From Bifidobacteriaceae bacterium (GTDB taxonomy: Bacteria > Actinomycetota > Actinomycetes > Actinomycetales > WQXJ01), in the NCBI GenBank assembly GCA_031258055.1, contig JAIRNM010000160.1, forward strand, positions 1 to 5,909: a stretch of DNA of 5,909 bases. The letters are read 5' to 3'. A program made the position numbers and the translations under genes. Each line of letters opens with the position of its first letter. Within the stretch, counting starts at the first letter, position 1. The notes beneath the pieces were generated by a model. The model did not search any database. It saw only the letters and a list, made by a program, of their open reading frames with translations, and was not told the origin of the DNA. Of this stretch, positions 1-5,909 are shown piece by piece.

Positions 1-104
1 GGGTGAGCCCTCTTGTATTCGCGCAGGATGACGTTGGTGACCACGGACCGGGGGCGCCCGGCCGGCGTCTTTGCGTCAGCATTATCAATTTGGGATGCTA
101 ACAT
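1..104 (-). CDS. possible 5' end of an unidentified divergent gene (partial)
   Basis: Read on the minus strand from an ATG at 104 to 102, the frame stays open to the left edge, giving 34 codons plus two bases. The peptide begins MLASQIDNADAKTPAGRPRS and continues with a Val/Arg/Lys-rich stretch. From about codon 16 onward the codons mostly end in G or C, like the real genes here, and an in-frame stop lies about 40 bases upstream of the ATG. The only ribosome-binding-like bases are AAGG, two bases before the ATG, which is too close to be convincing; a leaderless message is an alternative. I do not recognise the protein, and nothing visible indicates a function. If real, it is transcribed divergently from the citrate synthase gene, and 105-283 would hold both promoters. 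Too short to exclude chance. Confidence 0.35.
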   Translation of the reverse strand, partial: MLASQIDNADAKTPAGRPRSVVTNVILREYKRAH

Positions 105-112
105 GACCTTAC

Positions 113-170
113 GCGGGGCTACATCCCGCCCCAGCGACAGCTACACAGCCGTCGGCGGCTTTGGCCGCCG
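113..170 (+). other. two hairpins in the leader of the citrate synthase gene
   Basis: Two perfect inverted repeats lie in the gap before the citrate synthase gene. The first is GCGGG (113-117) with CCCGC (125-129) around a 7-nt loop. The second is CGGCGGC (153-159) with GCCGCCG (164-170) around the loop TTTG. Neither is followed by a run of T, so neither looks like a standard intrinsic terminator in either direction. They may be leader RNA structure or protein-binding palindromes. Chance is also possible in G/C-rich DNA. Confidence 0.3.
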
Positions 171-238
171 CGCTGGAACGCTGGGCCAAAGCTCGTTTTC
201 GCACAGGCGGCAACGAGTTCTACCCCACTAAAACACCC

Positions 239-281
239 CCGGTTCCCCCGAGTTCTGTCTGCCAAAAGAAAGAGGAACCGG
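239..281 (+). promoter_or_regulatory. inverted repeat overlapping the citrate synthase ribosome binding site
   Basis: CCGGTTCC at 239-246 is the exact reverse complement of GGAACCGG at 274-281. The 27-nt loop is purine-rich in its 3' half. The right arm ends two bases before the ATG at 284 and includes the last two G of the Shine-Dalgarno-like AGAGG (271-275). In RNA this 8-bp stem would partly hide the ribosome binding site, so translational control is possible. The same palindrome could be a DNA operator. The pairing is seen directly; the regulatory role is inference. Confidence 0.4.
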
Positions 282-283
282 CC

Positions 284-1435
284 ATGACCGAGATTCGCAA
301 AGGCCTTTACGGCGTGACGGTCGACACGACCGCCGTCTCCAGCGTCAACCCAGAAACAAACTCGCTGCTTTACCGGGGCTACCCGGTGCAGGAGCTAGCC
401 GAACAGTGCAGCTTTGAGGAGGTCGCCTACCTGCTCTGGAACGGCGAGCTGCCGACTGGCGCCCAACTCGAAGTCTTCTCCGAGATCGAACGATCACAGC
501 GCGCCATGACCGGACATACCAAGGCGGTAATCGACGCGATCCCGCTTGGGGCCCATCCGATGGACGTGCTCAGGACGGCGGTCAGCTACCTGGGCACAAC
601 CGACCCGAATGCTTGGGAGCAGAATCCCGCCGCGAACCAGGCGAAGGCGCTGCGGCTATTCGCCCAGATTCCCGCGATCATCGCTTACGACCAACGCCGG
701 CGCCGCGGTCAACGGATGATTGAGCCGCGCGAGGACCTGGACTACTGCTCGAATTTCTTGCGTATGACCTTCGGCGAAGTGCCGCCGGACGTGGTCGTCG
801 AATGCTTCCGCGTCTCGATGGTCCTTTATGCCGAGCATTCCTTCAACGCCTCGACCTTCTGCGCCCGCGTGATCACTTCGACCCTGTCGGACCTGTACTC
901 AGCCGTCACCGGAGCGATCGGCGCGCTTAAAGGTCCCTTGCACGGCGGCGCCAATGAGGCTGTTATGGATGTCTTTGAAGAGGTCGGCTCCGCCTCCAGG
1001 GCCGAGAGTTGGCTGGAAACAGCGCTTGCCAATAAACGGAAGATCATGGGCTTTGGCCACCGCGTTTACAAGAACGGCGATTCCCGTGTGCCAACTATGA
1101 AAGCCGCGCTCGATCAGCTAGTAGACCATTACCAGCGGCCCGACTTGGCGGAACTCTACGACGCTCTCAACGAGGCAATGACTTCCCGCAAAGGCATTCA
1201 GCCGAACCTGGATTACCCGTCCGGGCCGGCCTATCATCTGATGGGCTTCGACACGGCAACCTTCACACCGCTCTTCGTCGCTTCGCGCATCACCGGTTGG
1301 ACCGCCCACATCATGGAACAGCTCGAAGCGAATCAACTCATCAGGCCGTTGTCGCTGTACAACGGACCGGGGCAGCGCTCAGTGGCACGCCCAGGGGACG
1401 AACCCCGCCTTGAGGAGGAACTCGCCCTGGTCTAG
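284..1435 (+). CDS. prpC: citrate synthase / 2-methylcitrate synthase (PrpC type)
   Basis: This 383-residue cytoplasmic enzyme condenses oxaloacetate with acetyl-CoA to citrate, or with propionyl-CoA to 2-methylcitrate. The N-terminus (GLYGVTVDTTAVSSVNPETN, then SLLYRGYPVQEL) is typical of short actinobacterial PrpC-type enzymes, whose usual length is about 370-390 residues. Conserved sites are present: His185 in EHSFNAST, catalytic His220 in HGGANEAVMD, catalytic His259 in GFGHRVYKNGDSR, and catalytic Asp323 in GFDTATFTP, followed by SRITGWTAHIMEQ. The protein looks complete and active. The frame is open upstream to a TTG at 161, but ATG 284 is chosen because AGAGG lies 8 bases before it, family similarity begins there, and the 41 upstream residues look like translated leader. 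No methylcitrate dehydratase or methylisocitrate lyase gene is adjacent in view, so substrate preference cannot be decided; the symbol reflects the family. Its only visible regulatory candidate is the stem over the ribosome binding site. Confidence 0.93.
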   Translation: MTEIRKGLYGVTVDTTAVSSVNPETNSLLYRGYPVQELAEQCSFEEVAYLLWNGELPTGAQLEVFSEIERSQRAMTGHTKAVIDAIPLGAHPMDVLRTAVSYLGTTDPNAWEQNPAANQAKALRLFAQIPAIIAYDQRRRRGQRMIEPREDLDYCSNFLRMTFGEVPPDVVVECFRVSMVLYAEHSFNASTFCARVITSTLSDLYSAVTGAIGALKGPLHGGANEAVMDVFEEVGSASRAESWLETALANKRKIMGFGHRVYKNGDSRVPTMKAALDQLVDHYQRPDLAELYDALNEAMTSRKGIQPNLDYPSGPAYHLMGFDTATFTPLFVASRITGWTAHIMEQLEANQLIRPLSLYNGPGQRSVARPGDEPRLEEELALV

Positions 1436-1439
1436 AGCC

Positions 1440-1454
1440 GGGGCTCGGCGCCCC
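1440..1454 (+). terminator. G/C hairpin just after the citrate synthase stop codon
   Basis: GGGGC (1440-1444) pairs with GCCCC (1450-1454) around a 5-nt loop, starting five bases after the TAG at 1433-1435. No run of T follows, so this is only a weak terminator candidate. The larger stem at 1457-1490 directly follows, and the two may act together to end transcription or protect the 3' end of the mRNA. Confidence 0.3.
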
Positions 1455-1456
1455 AA

Positions 1457-1490
1457 TGCCAGGCTCGGGCGGAACGCCCGGTGCCTGGCA
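1457..1490 (+). repeat. long imperfect hairpin at the start of the palindromic cluster
   Basis: TGCCAGGC (1457-1464) pairs with GCCTGGCA (1483-1490). Inside it CGGGCG (1466-1471) pairs with CGCCCG (1475-1480) around a GAA loop, with only a small internal bulge between the two helices. This gives about 14 base pairs, mostly G/C, the strongest local fold I found in the window. No T-tract follows. It could stabilise or terminate the citrate synthase transcript, or be one arm of a REP-like element. Confidence 0.55.
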
Positions 1491-1540
1491 CCAGTGTTCC
1501 GTCTGGGGCGGAACGCTCGGTGCCTGGCACCAGTGTTCCG
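1467..1540. repeat. two tandem 35-nt repeats with internal palindromes (REP/BIME-like)
   Basis: The units at 1467-1501 and 1506-1540 differ at one base (C at 1478, T at 1517) and are separated by 4 bases, a 39-base period. Each starts GGGCGGAACGC, contains the near-perfect palindrome GGTGCCTGGCACC, and ends CAGTGTTCCG. The end of the first unit folds with the start of the second: AGTGTTCCG (1493-1501) against CGGAACGCT (1509-1517), nine pairs including one G-U. A further GTTCC (1535-1539) and GGAAC (1548-1552), followed by GGTGCTGG, looks like a decayed third unit. The design resembles dispersed intergenic repetitive extragenic palindromes, but whether other copies exist in the genome cannot be seen here. 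Confidence 0.65.
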
Positions 1541-1578
1541 CGTCCCTGGAACGGTGCTGGGGGCGGCGTGAGATGAAA

Positions 1579-1599
1579 GTTGAGCGTAGTAGACTCAAC
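1579..1599. promoter_or_regulatory. HspR-binding site (HAIR-like operator) upstream of clpB
   Basis: The sequence reads GTTGAGC-N7-ACTCAAC. The known HAIR consensus for the heat-shock repressor HspR is CTTGAGT-N7-ACTCAAG, so 11 of 14 defined positions match, with the correct 7-base spacer, and the 6-bp outer arms are perfectly complementary. It lies 65 bases before the clpB start, where HspR control of clpB is established in several actinomycetes. The TTGAGC inside the left arm could also serve as a -35 element, but I see no convincing -10 at normal spacing, so the transcription start is not assigned. Expected behaviour, by inference, is repression at normal temperature and release on heat shock. 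Confidence 0.75.
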
Positions 1600-1664
1600 C
1601 CTGGCTATTGTCTTTGGATAGTGAATTAGCAGTCCGGAGCCTCGAGGGGAGCAGGAGACAATCG

Positions 1665-4349
1665 ATGGATATTGAGAAACTAACGACCAAGTCGCGTAAC
1701 GCTCTTCAGGACGCGATTCAGCAAGCCGCCGCCGCTGGCAACCCGACGGTCGAGCCTTTGCACCTGTTGAACGCGCTCTGGTTGGACCAGGAGGGGCTTG
1801 CCCTCAGGCTGGCAGAACTGGCGCACGCCCAAACCCAGGCGATCGGCACCGAAACGCGAGTGGCGCTGACTGCTCTACCGACGGCATCGGGCGCGTCAAC
1901 CGGTCAGCCACAGGTCGGGCGCCAACTGTTGGCGGCCCTGGAAGAGGCGAGGAAACTGGCGGACTCCCAGGGCGACTCCTATGTGTCGGCCGAGGTCCTG
2001 CTGATTGCCTTGGCCGGGCTGGAAGGCCAAACCGGTGAAATCCTGCGTCAGAACGGTGCCAGCCCCAAAGCCCTGACCGACGCGCTACCGGAACTGCGGG
2101 GCGGCCAGAAGGTCACCAGCGCTAACCCGGAAGGCACCTTCGACGCGCTCGGCCAGTACGGCCGCGACCTGACCGAAGCCGCCCGGGATGGCAAACTTGA
2201 TCCGGTTATAGGCCGTGACCAGGAGATTCGGCGCGTCATTCAGGTCTTGTCGCGGCGCACCAAGAACAATCCGGTGTTGATTGGCGAACCGGGCGTGGGT
2301 AAGACGGCGGTGGTTGAGGGCCTGGCCCAGCGGATCGTCAAGGGCGACGTGCCAGACGCGCTCAAAGACAAACAACTGATTGCCCTGGACCTGGGATCAA
2401 TGGTGGCGGGCGCGAAGTATCGCGGGGAATTCGAGGAGCGCCTCAAAGCGGTCTTGGAAGAAATCAAGAACTCGGATGGCCAGGTCATTACTTTCATTGA
2501 TGAGCTGCACACCGTGGTGGGCGCTGGCGCCGCCGAAGGCTCAATGGACGCCGGCAATATGCTCAAGCCGATGCTCGCGCGCGGCGAGCTGCGCATGGTT
2601 GGTGCCACCACCCTGGACGAATACCGCGAACGGATCGAAAAGGACCCGGCTCTGGAAAGGCGCTTCCAGCAGGTCTTCGTGGGTGAGCCTTCGGTTGAGG
2701 ACACGATTGCCATTCTGCGCGGGATTGCGCCGCGCTATGAGGCGCACCATCATGTGACGATTGCCGATTCGGCCTTGGTGGCGGCCGCCACCCTGTCAGA
2801 TCGCTATATCAGCGGGCGTCAACTTCCGGACAAGGCGATTGACCTGATGGATGAAGCGGCTTCGCGTTTGCGAATGGAACTGACGTCCAACCCGGTGGAG
2901 ATTGACCAGCTCCAGCGCACCGTTTTCCGCCTTGAAATGGAGGAGCAGTACCTCCTCGACTCGGTCAAAGGTAAAGAGAAGAAACTGGACGAATCCTCGC
3001 TGGAGCGCCTCGCTAAGCTCCGCGCCGATCTGGCCGACCGCCGTGAAGAACTCGATGCGCTGAGGGCCCGCTGGGACCGGGAGCGCGCCGATCGCAATAA
3101 GGTTGGCGACCTCAGAGCCCGGTTAGATGAGCTGACCACCGCCGCCGAGCAGGCTGAGTTACGCGGCGATTTGGCGGAGGCCTCACGCTTGCGGTTCGGC
3201 GAGATCCCGCCCGTTCAGGCCGCTTTGGCGCAGGCGGAACGGACCGAAAACGCTGACGATGCCGCCGCCAGCGCCGCTCCCGACGGCGTTCCGCTGGTAC
3301 CCGACAAGGTTGGCCCAGATGAGGTGGCTGAGGTGGTTTCGTCCTGGACCGGCATTCCGACCGGCCGGTTGCTTGAAGGAGAGACAGTCAAGCTGCTTCG
3401 CATGGAGGAAGTCATCGGCAAGCGGTTGATCGGCCAGAAGAAGGCGGTCGCGGCGGTGTCCGATGCCGTCCGCCGCGCCCGCGCCGGCGTTTCCGACCCG
3501 AACCGGCCGACCGGGTCCTTCTTGTTCCTTGGGCCCACTGGCGTGGGCAAGACGGAGTTGGCCCGCGCGCTGGCCGACTTCTTGTTTGACGACGAGCGGG
3601 CGATGGTTCGCATCGACATGTCGGAGTATTCGGAGAAGCATTCGGTGGCGCGCCTGGTCGGCGCGCCTCCCGGCTATGTGGGCTATGAAGAAGGCGGTCA
3701 GCTAACCGAAGCGGTCCGCCGGCGCCCCTATTCGGTGGTGCTCTTAGATGAAGTTGAGAAAGCCCATCCGGAAGTGTTCGACATCTTGTTGCAGGTGCTT
3801 GACGACGGCCGGCTGACAGACGGCCAAGGCCGGACGGTTGATTTCCGGAACGTCATCTTGGTGTTGACTTCCAACCTTGGTTCGCAGTATCTAGTCGATT
3901 TGACTATGCCGCCTAAAGACCAGCGCGAGGCGGTCATGGGCGCTGTGCGGACCGCCTTCAAGCCGGAGTTCTTGAACCGGTTAGATGATGTCTTGATCTT
4001 TGACGCTTTGAGTCTGGCGGACATAGGGCAGATCGTTGATCTGATGGTGCGCTCGCTCAACCAGCGCTTGGCCGCTCGAAGGCTGACCATTGAGGTCACT
4101 CCCGCCGCACGTGACTGGTTGGCACTGGAGGGCTATGACCCATCGTTTGGGGCTAGGCCGTTGCGACGCCTGATCCAACGCGAGATCGGCGATCAGTTGG
4201 CCCGCGACCTGTTGGCTGGCCGGATTCATGATGGCGATGGGGTTGAAGTGGATCATCCTCCGGGGAGATCCGCTACGGGCCGCTCCGAAACTGACGCTGA
4301 TCAAAGCGGTCCCATCGCCGCCCTGACCCTCACCGTGCGAAACGACTAA
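1665..4349 (+). CDS. clpB: ATP-dependent chaperone / protein disaggregase ClpB
   Basis: ClpB is a hexameric cytoplasmic AAA+ machine that, with DnaK, DnaJ and GrpE, pulls polypeptides out of aggregates after heat stress. At 894 residues it is complete. In order: Clp N-domain (about 1-145); AAA domain 1 with Walker A GEPGVGKT (207-214), pore loop KYRGEFE and Walker B Asp279-Glu280; coiled-coil middle domain (about 400-535), rich in Arg, Glu and Leu, which marks ClpB rather than ClpA or ClpC; AAA domain 2 with Walker A GPTGVGKT (623-630), pore loop GYVG, Walker B LLDE (693-696), sensor-1 TSNLGS and sensor-2 GARPLRR; then the C-terminal domain. ATG 1665 is chosen because AGGAG (1653-1657) lies 7 bases upstream and MDIEKLT matches family starts; a TTG 57 bases earlier lacks a ribosome binding site and sits right behind the HAIR operator. 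Compared with E. coli ClpB (857 residues), the last strand carries a polar insertion of roughly 20-25 residues. Confidence 0.97.
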   Translation: MDIEKLTTKSRNALQDAIQQAAAAGNPTVEPLHLLNALWLDQEGLALRLAELAHAQTQAIGTETRVALTALPTASGASTGQPQVGRQLLAALEEARKLADSQGDSYVSAEVLLIALAGLEGQTGEILRQNGASPKALTDALPELRGGQKVTSANPEGTFDALGQYGRDLTEAARDGKLDPVIGRDQEIRRVIQVLSRRTKNNPVLIGEPGVGKTAVVEGLAQRIVKGDVPDALKDKQLIALDLGSMVAGAKYRGEFEERLKAVLEEIKNSDGQVITFIDELHTVVGAGAAEGSMDAGNMLKPMLARGELRMVGATTLDEYRERIEKDPALERRFQQVFVGEPSVEDTIAILRGIAPRYEAHHHVTIADSALVAAATLSDRYISGRQLPDKAIDLMDEAASRLRMELTSNPVEIDQLQRTVFRLEMEEQYLLDSVKGKEKKLDESSLERLAKLRADLADRREELDALRARWDRERADRNKVGDLRARLDELTTAAEQAELRGDLAEASRLRFGEIPPVQAALAQAERTENADDAAASAAPDGVPLVPDKVGPDEVAEVVSSWTGIPTGRLLEGETVKLLRMEEVIGKRLIGQKKAVAAVSDAVRRARAGVSDPNRPTGSFLFLGPTGVGKTELARALADFLFDDERAMVRIDMSEYSEKHSVARLVGAPPGYVGYEEGGQLTEAVRRRPYSVVLLDEVEKAHPEVFDILLQVLDDGRLTDGQGRTVDFRNVILVLTSNLGSQYLVDLTMPPKDQREAVMGAVRTAFKPEFLNRLDDVLIFDALSLADIGQIVDLMVRSLNQRLAARRLTIEVTPAARDWLALEGYDPSFGARPLRRLIQREIGDQLARDLLAGRIHDGDGVEVDHPPGRSATGRSETDADQSGPIAALTLTVRND

Positions 4350-4381
4350 GGACCCCCCAAGGGGAATTGCGCTGGGCGAAT

Positions 4382-4409
4382 TTGTAGTGTCGGTGTGGGG
4401 GGCTAGAAT
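4382..4409 (+). promoter_or_regulatory. possible promoter of the CAP-protein gene
   Basis: A good -10 match, TAGAAT (4404-4409, five of six to TATAAT), is preceded at 16 bases by TTGTAG (4382-4387), which keeps the TTG of the -35 consensus but matches only three of six. Transcription would start near 4415, leaving a leader of about 80 bases before the ATG at 4496. Its position between clpB and a functionally unrelated gene supports separate transcription. The prediction rests on sequence similarity alone. Confidence 0.45.
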
Positions 4410-4414
4410 CGCGC

Positions 4415-4459
4415 TGTGCCTGCCAGTCCGGGTCGCCCAGTCTGGTAGCTCCTGGCACA
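4415..4459 (+). other. structured 5' leader upstream of the CAP-protein gene
   Basis: TGTGCC (4415-4420) pairs with GGCACA (4454-4459). Directly inside, TGCCAG (4421-4426) pairs with CTGGTA (4442-4447) with one G-U, leaving a six-base bulge on the 3' side. A small GGG/CCC stem (4430-4438) can cap it. If the promoter call is right, this stem would sit at the very 5' end of the mRNA, where such stems often protect against decay. It stops well before the ribosome binding site (4482-4487), so it should not block translation. The motif CCTGGCAC also occurs in the repeats at 1467-1540, so a diverged copy is possible. Confidence 0.35.
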
Positions 4460-4495
4460 AGCTCATTGATCTGGTTTACGAAGAAGGCCCCCCGA

Positions 4496-5909
4496 ATGAG
4501 AACAACGCTGTCACGTTCCAAGAAGACCGCCCTCTATTTGACCGGCATCGCTCTGATCGCTGTTCCTGCCGTTATCGGCCTACCTGGCCCGGACGCGCTG
4601 GGAGCCGGTCCCGGAGACACCGGAACGGCGGCACGGGCAATCGGGAAGAACGGCAGCGACGGCCAGGCTCAGCTTGGCGAACCGGCGCCAGTGGACGCCG
4701 CCGCCCAAGCCGAAAACAGGAGCAGGACCAGTGCGGGAACGGACAGCGCCGCGCCGCTAGCGACTATCCCGGCGATCGACCGGACCAATAAGGCGGCGGT
4801 CGCGAGCGCGTATCGGACCTACTACCTGCCGGCCCGGAACACCCCGATGGGCTGGACCGGCTCGGTCGCTAACTGTAACCCGGGCTCCATCAGCGCCGCC
4901 GCCCACACCGCCACTTTCGACACGTTGAACTACCTGAGGCGGATGGCGGGCTTGCAACCGGTAACCGAGAACGCGAACGCTTCCAGCGCCGCCCGCCGGA
5001 CGGCGCTGATAATGCAAGCCAAAGGTAATCTCAGCCACTGGCCGCCGTCCAACTGGCCCTGCTGGACCAACAACGGCGCTTTCTTGGCGTCCCGCTCGAA
5101 CATTGCCCGCGGCTCGGGCGGGGACGGCATCTTGGCCGGGGCCAAAGCGATCGCCGCCTATGTGGATGATGTCGGCGTTGACTCGCTCGGGCATCGGCGC
5201 TGGAGCCTGTCACCTGGAGTTACAACAATGGGCTCCGGTTCGACTTCCAACGCGAACGCGTTGGTCTGGGGCGACTCCTCCGGCCAGTGCTTCCCGACCA
5301 GTTCTTGCACCACTACGACTTTCAACACCAGCGCTGATCCGCCGTTCAGCTTTTCCTATTCGACCGCCTGGTCATCACCGCAGTTTGTCGCCTGGCCGGG
5401 GGCAGGATACTTCCCGTACCAGCTAACCGACAGCGATTTCTCTACCGCGACTATGGATTGGTCAATCTCTACCGGATCGTCTCTTTCTTTTGGGGGTGCC
5501 AGAGTCGCGGTGACTAAGAACGGCTCGACTGTAAACGGTCTGACGATCATCCCGCAGTCAACCCTCGGCGTGGGTTACGGCGATATGGGCACTTTCGCCT
5601 TCCGTTTCCCCGCCAACGTGGTAACCAAGCCCGCGGCGGGCCAGGTGGACACCTACCATGTAGCGATCAGTTCCATCACCGGATACTCGGGGACTTACCA
5701 ATACGACGTCCGGATCTTCAATCCGTTGGAAGCTTCGGTCGCTTCGGTAGCTATAACCAAGGCCGACGGCAGCGCGGCGGACACGCCCGCAGTGGGCACC
5801 ACACTGGCGGCCAAGCTAGGCGCCCGTGATCCGTCTAACGCGAGTGTCGCCTATCAATGGCTGCGTAACGGGTTAGCTATCTCGGGGGCCGTCGGCTTAA
5901 GCTATACGG
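4496..5909 (+). CDS. secreted CAP-domain protein with Ig-like C-terminal region (3' partial)
   Basis: The frame from ATG 4496 is open to the right edge (471 codons, no stop), so the C-terminus lies outside. AGAAGG (4482-4487) sits 8 bases before the ATG. A Sec-type signal peptide follows: basic residues 7-10 (RSKK), a hydrophobic core at about 12-29, and possible cleavage near Ala37. Residues about 38-95 are a low-complexity linker rich in Ala, Gly and Asp. A CAP/SCP-like domain spans about 100-260, with FDTLNYLRRMAGLQPVT from 141, His181 in NLSHWPP and His233 in GHRRWSL; these two His fit the metal-site positions of the family. Next comes a beta-rich region with AWPGAGYFPYQL (from 299) and GYGD (360-363). 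From about 411 an Ig-like module begins, with YQWLRNG at 453-459. The protein is probably exported and may be surface-attached by domains beyond the window. Bacterial CAP proteins have varied or unknown substrates, so no reaction is assigned. Confidence 0.85.
   Translation, partial: MRTTLSRSKKTALYLTGIALIAVPAVIGLPGPDALGAGPGDTGTAARAIGKNGSDGQAQLGEPAPVDAAAQAENRSRTSAGTDSAAPLATIPAIDRTNKAAVASAYRTYYLPARNTPMGWTGSVANCNPGSISAAAHTATFDTLNYLRRMAGLQPVTENANASSAARRTALIMQAKGNLSHWPPSNWPCWTNNGAFLASRSNIARGSGGDGILAGAKAIAAYVDDVGVDSLGHRRWSLSPGVTTMGSGSTSNANALVWGDSSGQCFPTSSCTTTTFNTSADPPFSFSYSTAWSSPQFVAWPGAGYFPYQLTDSDFSTATMDWSISTGSSLSFGGARVAVTKNGSTVNGLTIIPQSTLGVGYGDMGTFAFRFPANVVTKPAAGQVDTYHVAISSITGYSGTYQYDVRIFNPLEASVASVAITKADGSAADTPAVGTTLAAKLGARDPSNASVAYQWLRNGLAISGAVGLSYT

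Noticed and set aside
13..231. 72-codon plus-strand frame at the left edge
   Set aside because: TTG start without a ribosome binding site, no family likeness, and it crosses the leader hairpins of the citrate synthase gene.
161..283. Upstream TTG start that would add 41 residues to citrate synthase
   Set aside because: No ribosome binding site before it, the added residues resemble no family N-terminus, and ATG 284 has a well-placed AGAGG and matches the family start.
1341..1598. 85-codon minus-strand frame with a repeated HWCQAP motif
   Set aside because: The repeated peptide is simply the translation of the tandem DNA repeats; the frame overlaps the citrate synthase 3' end and has no family likeness.
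1608..1664. Upstream TTG start that would add 19 residues to ClpB
   Set aside because: It is only nine bases after the HAIR operator, probably at or before the transcription start, and has no ribosome binding site; ATG 1665 has AGGAG at 7 bases.
2240..2713. 157-codon minus-strand frame inside clpB
   Set aside because: It is a shadow of a highly conserved clpB region, Ser/Pro/Arg-rich as expected for antisense translation of G/C-rich coding DNA.
3183..3641. 152-codon minus-strand frame inside clpB
   Set aside because: Antisense shadow over the middle domain and second Walker A region; no recognisable domain.
4353..4364. CCCC/GGGG hairpin after the clpB stop codon
   Set aside because: Only four base pairs around a 4-base loop and no T-tract; too weak to call a terminator.
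4387..4791. 134-codon plus-strand frame overlapping the start of the CAP-protein gene
   Set aside because: It begins inside the promoter candidate, has an Arg-rich composition typical of a wrong frame, and competes with a frame that has a signal peptide and a CAP domain.
4757..5194. 145-codon minus-strand frame inside the CAP-protein gene
   Set aside because: Gly/Arg/Val-rich antisense shadow of the CAP coding region, with no domain likeness.

Overview
The window comes from a high-GC Gram-positive bacterium, most likely an actinomycete (Actinomycetota). Four things support this: strong G/C preference at third codon positions, a citrate/methylcitrate synthase of the actinobacterial PrpC type, a ClpB gene preceded by an inverted repeat matching the actinobacterial HspR operator (HAIR), and a secreted CAP-domain protein with the start of a YQWLRNG-type Ig-like module. 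I cannot name genus or species.

Layout, left to right. At 1-104 there may be the first 34 codons of an unidentified minus-strand gene running off the left edge. Positions 105-283 are the leader of the next gene and hold several inverted repeats. One of these is a perfect 8-bp stem that would partly cover the ribosome binding site. Positions 284-1435 (+) encode a complete 383-aa citrate/2-methylcitrate synthase. Positions 1436-1664 are intergenic, with a cluster of palindromes and two near-identical 35-nt direct repeats, then the HAIR-like operator. Positions 1665-4349 (+) encode a complete 894-aa ClpB disaggregase. Positions 4350-4495 hold a possible promoter and a structured leader. From 4496 to the right edge (+) is an open, truncated gene for a secreted CAP protein. 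It has no stop codon in the window, so it is easily missed.

The genes look like separate transcription units and not one operon. The gaps are 229 and 146 bases, each holds its own regulatory or structural signals, and the functions differ: central or propionate carbon metabolism, heat-shock protein rescue, and a cell-surface or secreted protein. No rRNA, tRNA, CRISPR array, transposase or phage gene is visible.

I see no clearly new multi-gene system. The best items for follow-up are the HAIR-like operator, the tandem palindromic repeat cluster after the citrate synthase gene, the stem over the citrate synthase ribosome binding site, and the truncated CAP/Ig-like surface protein.
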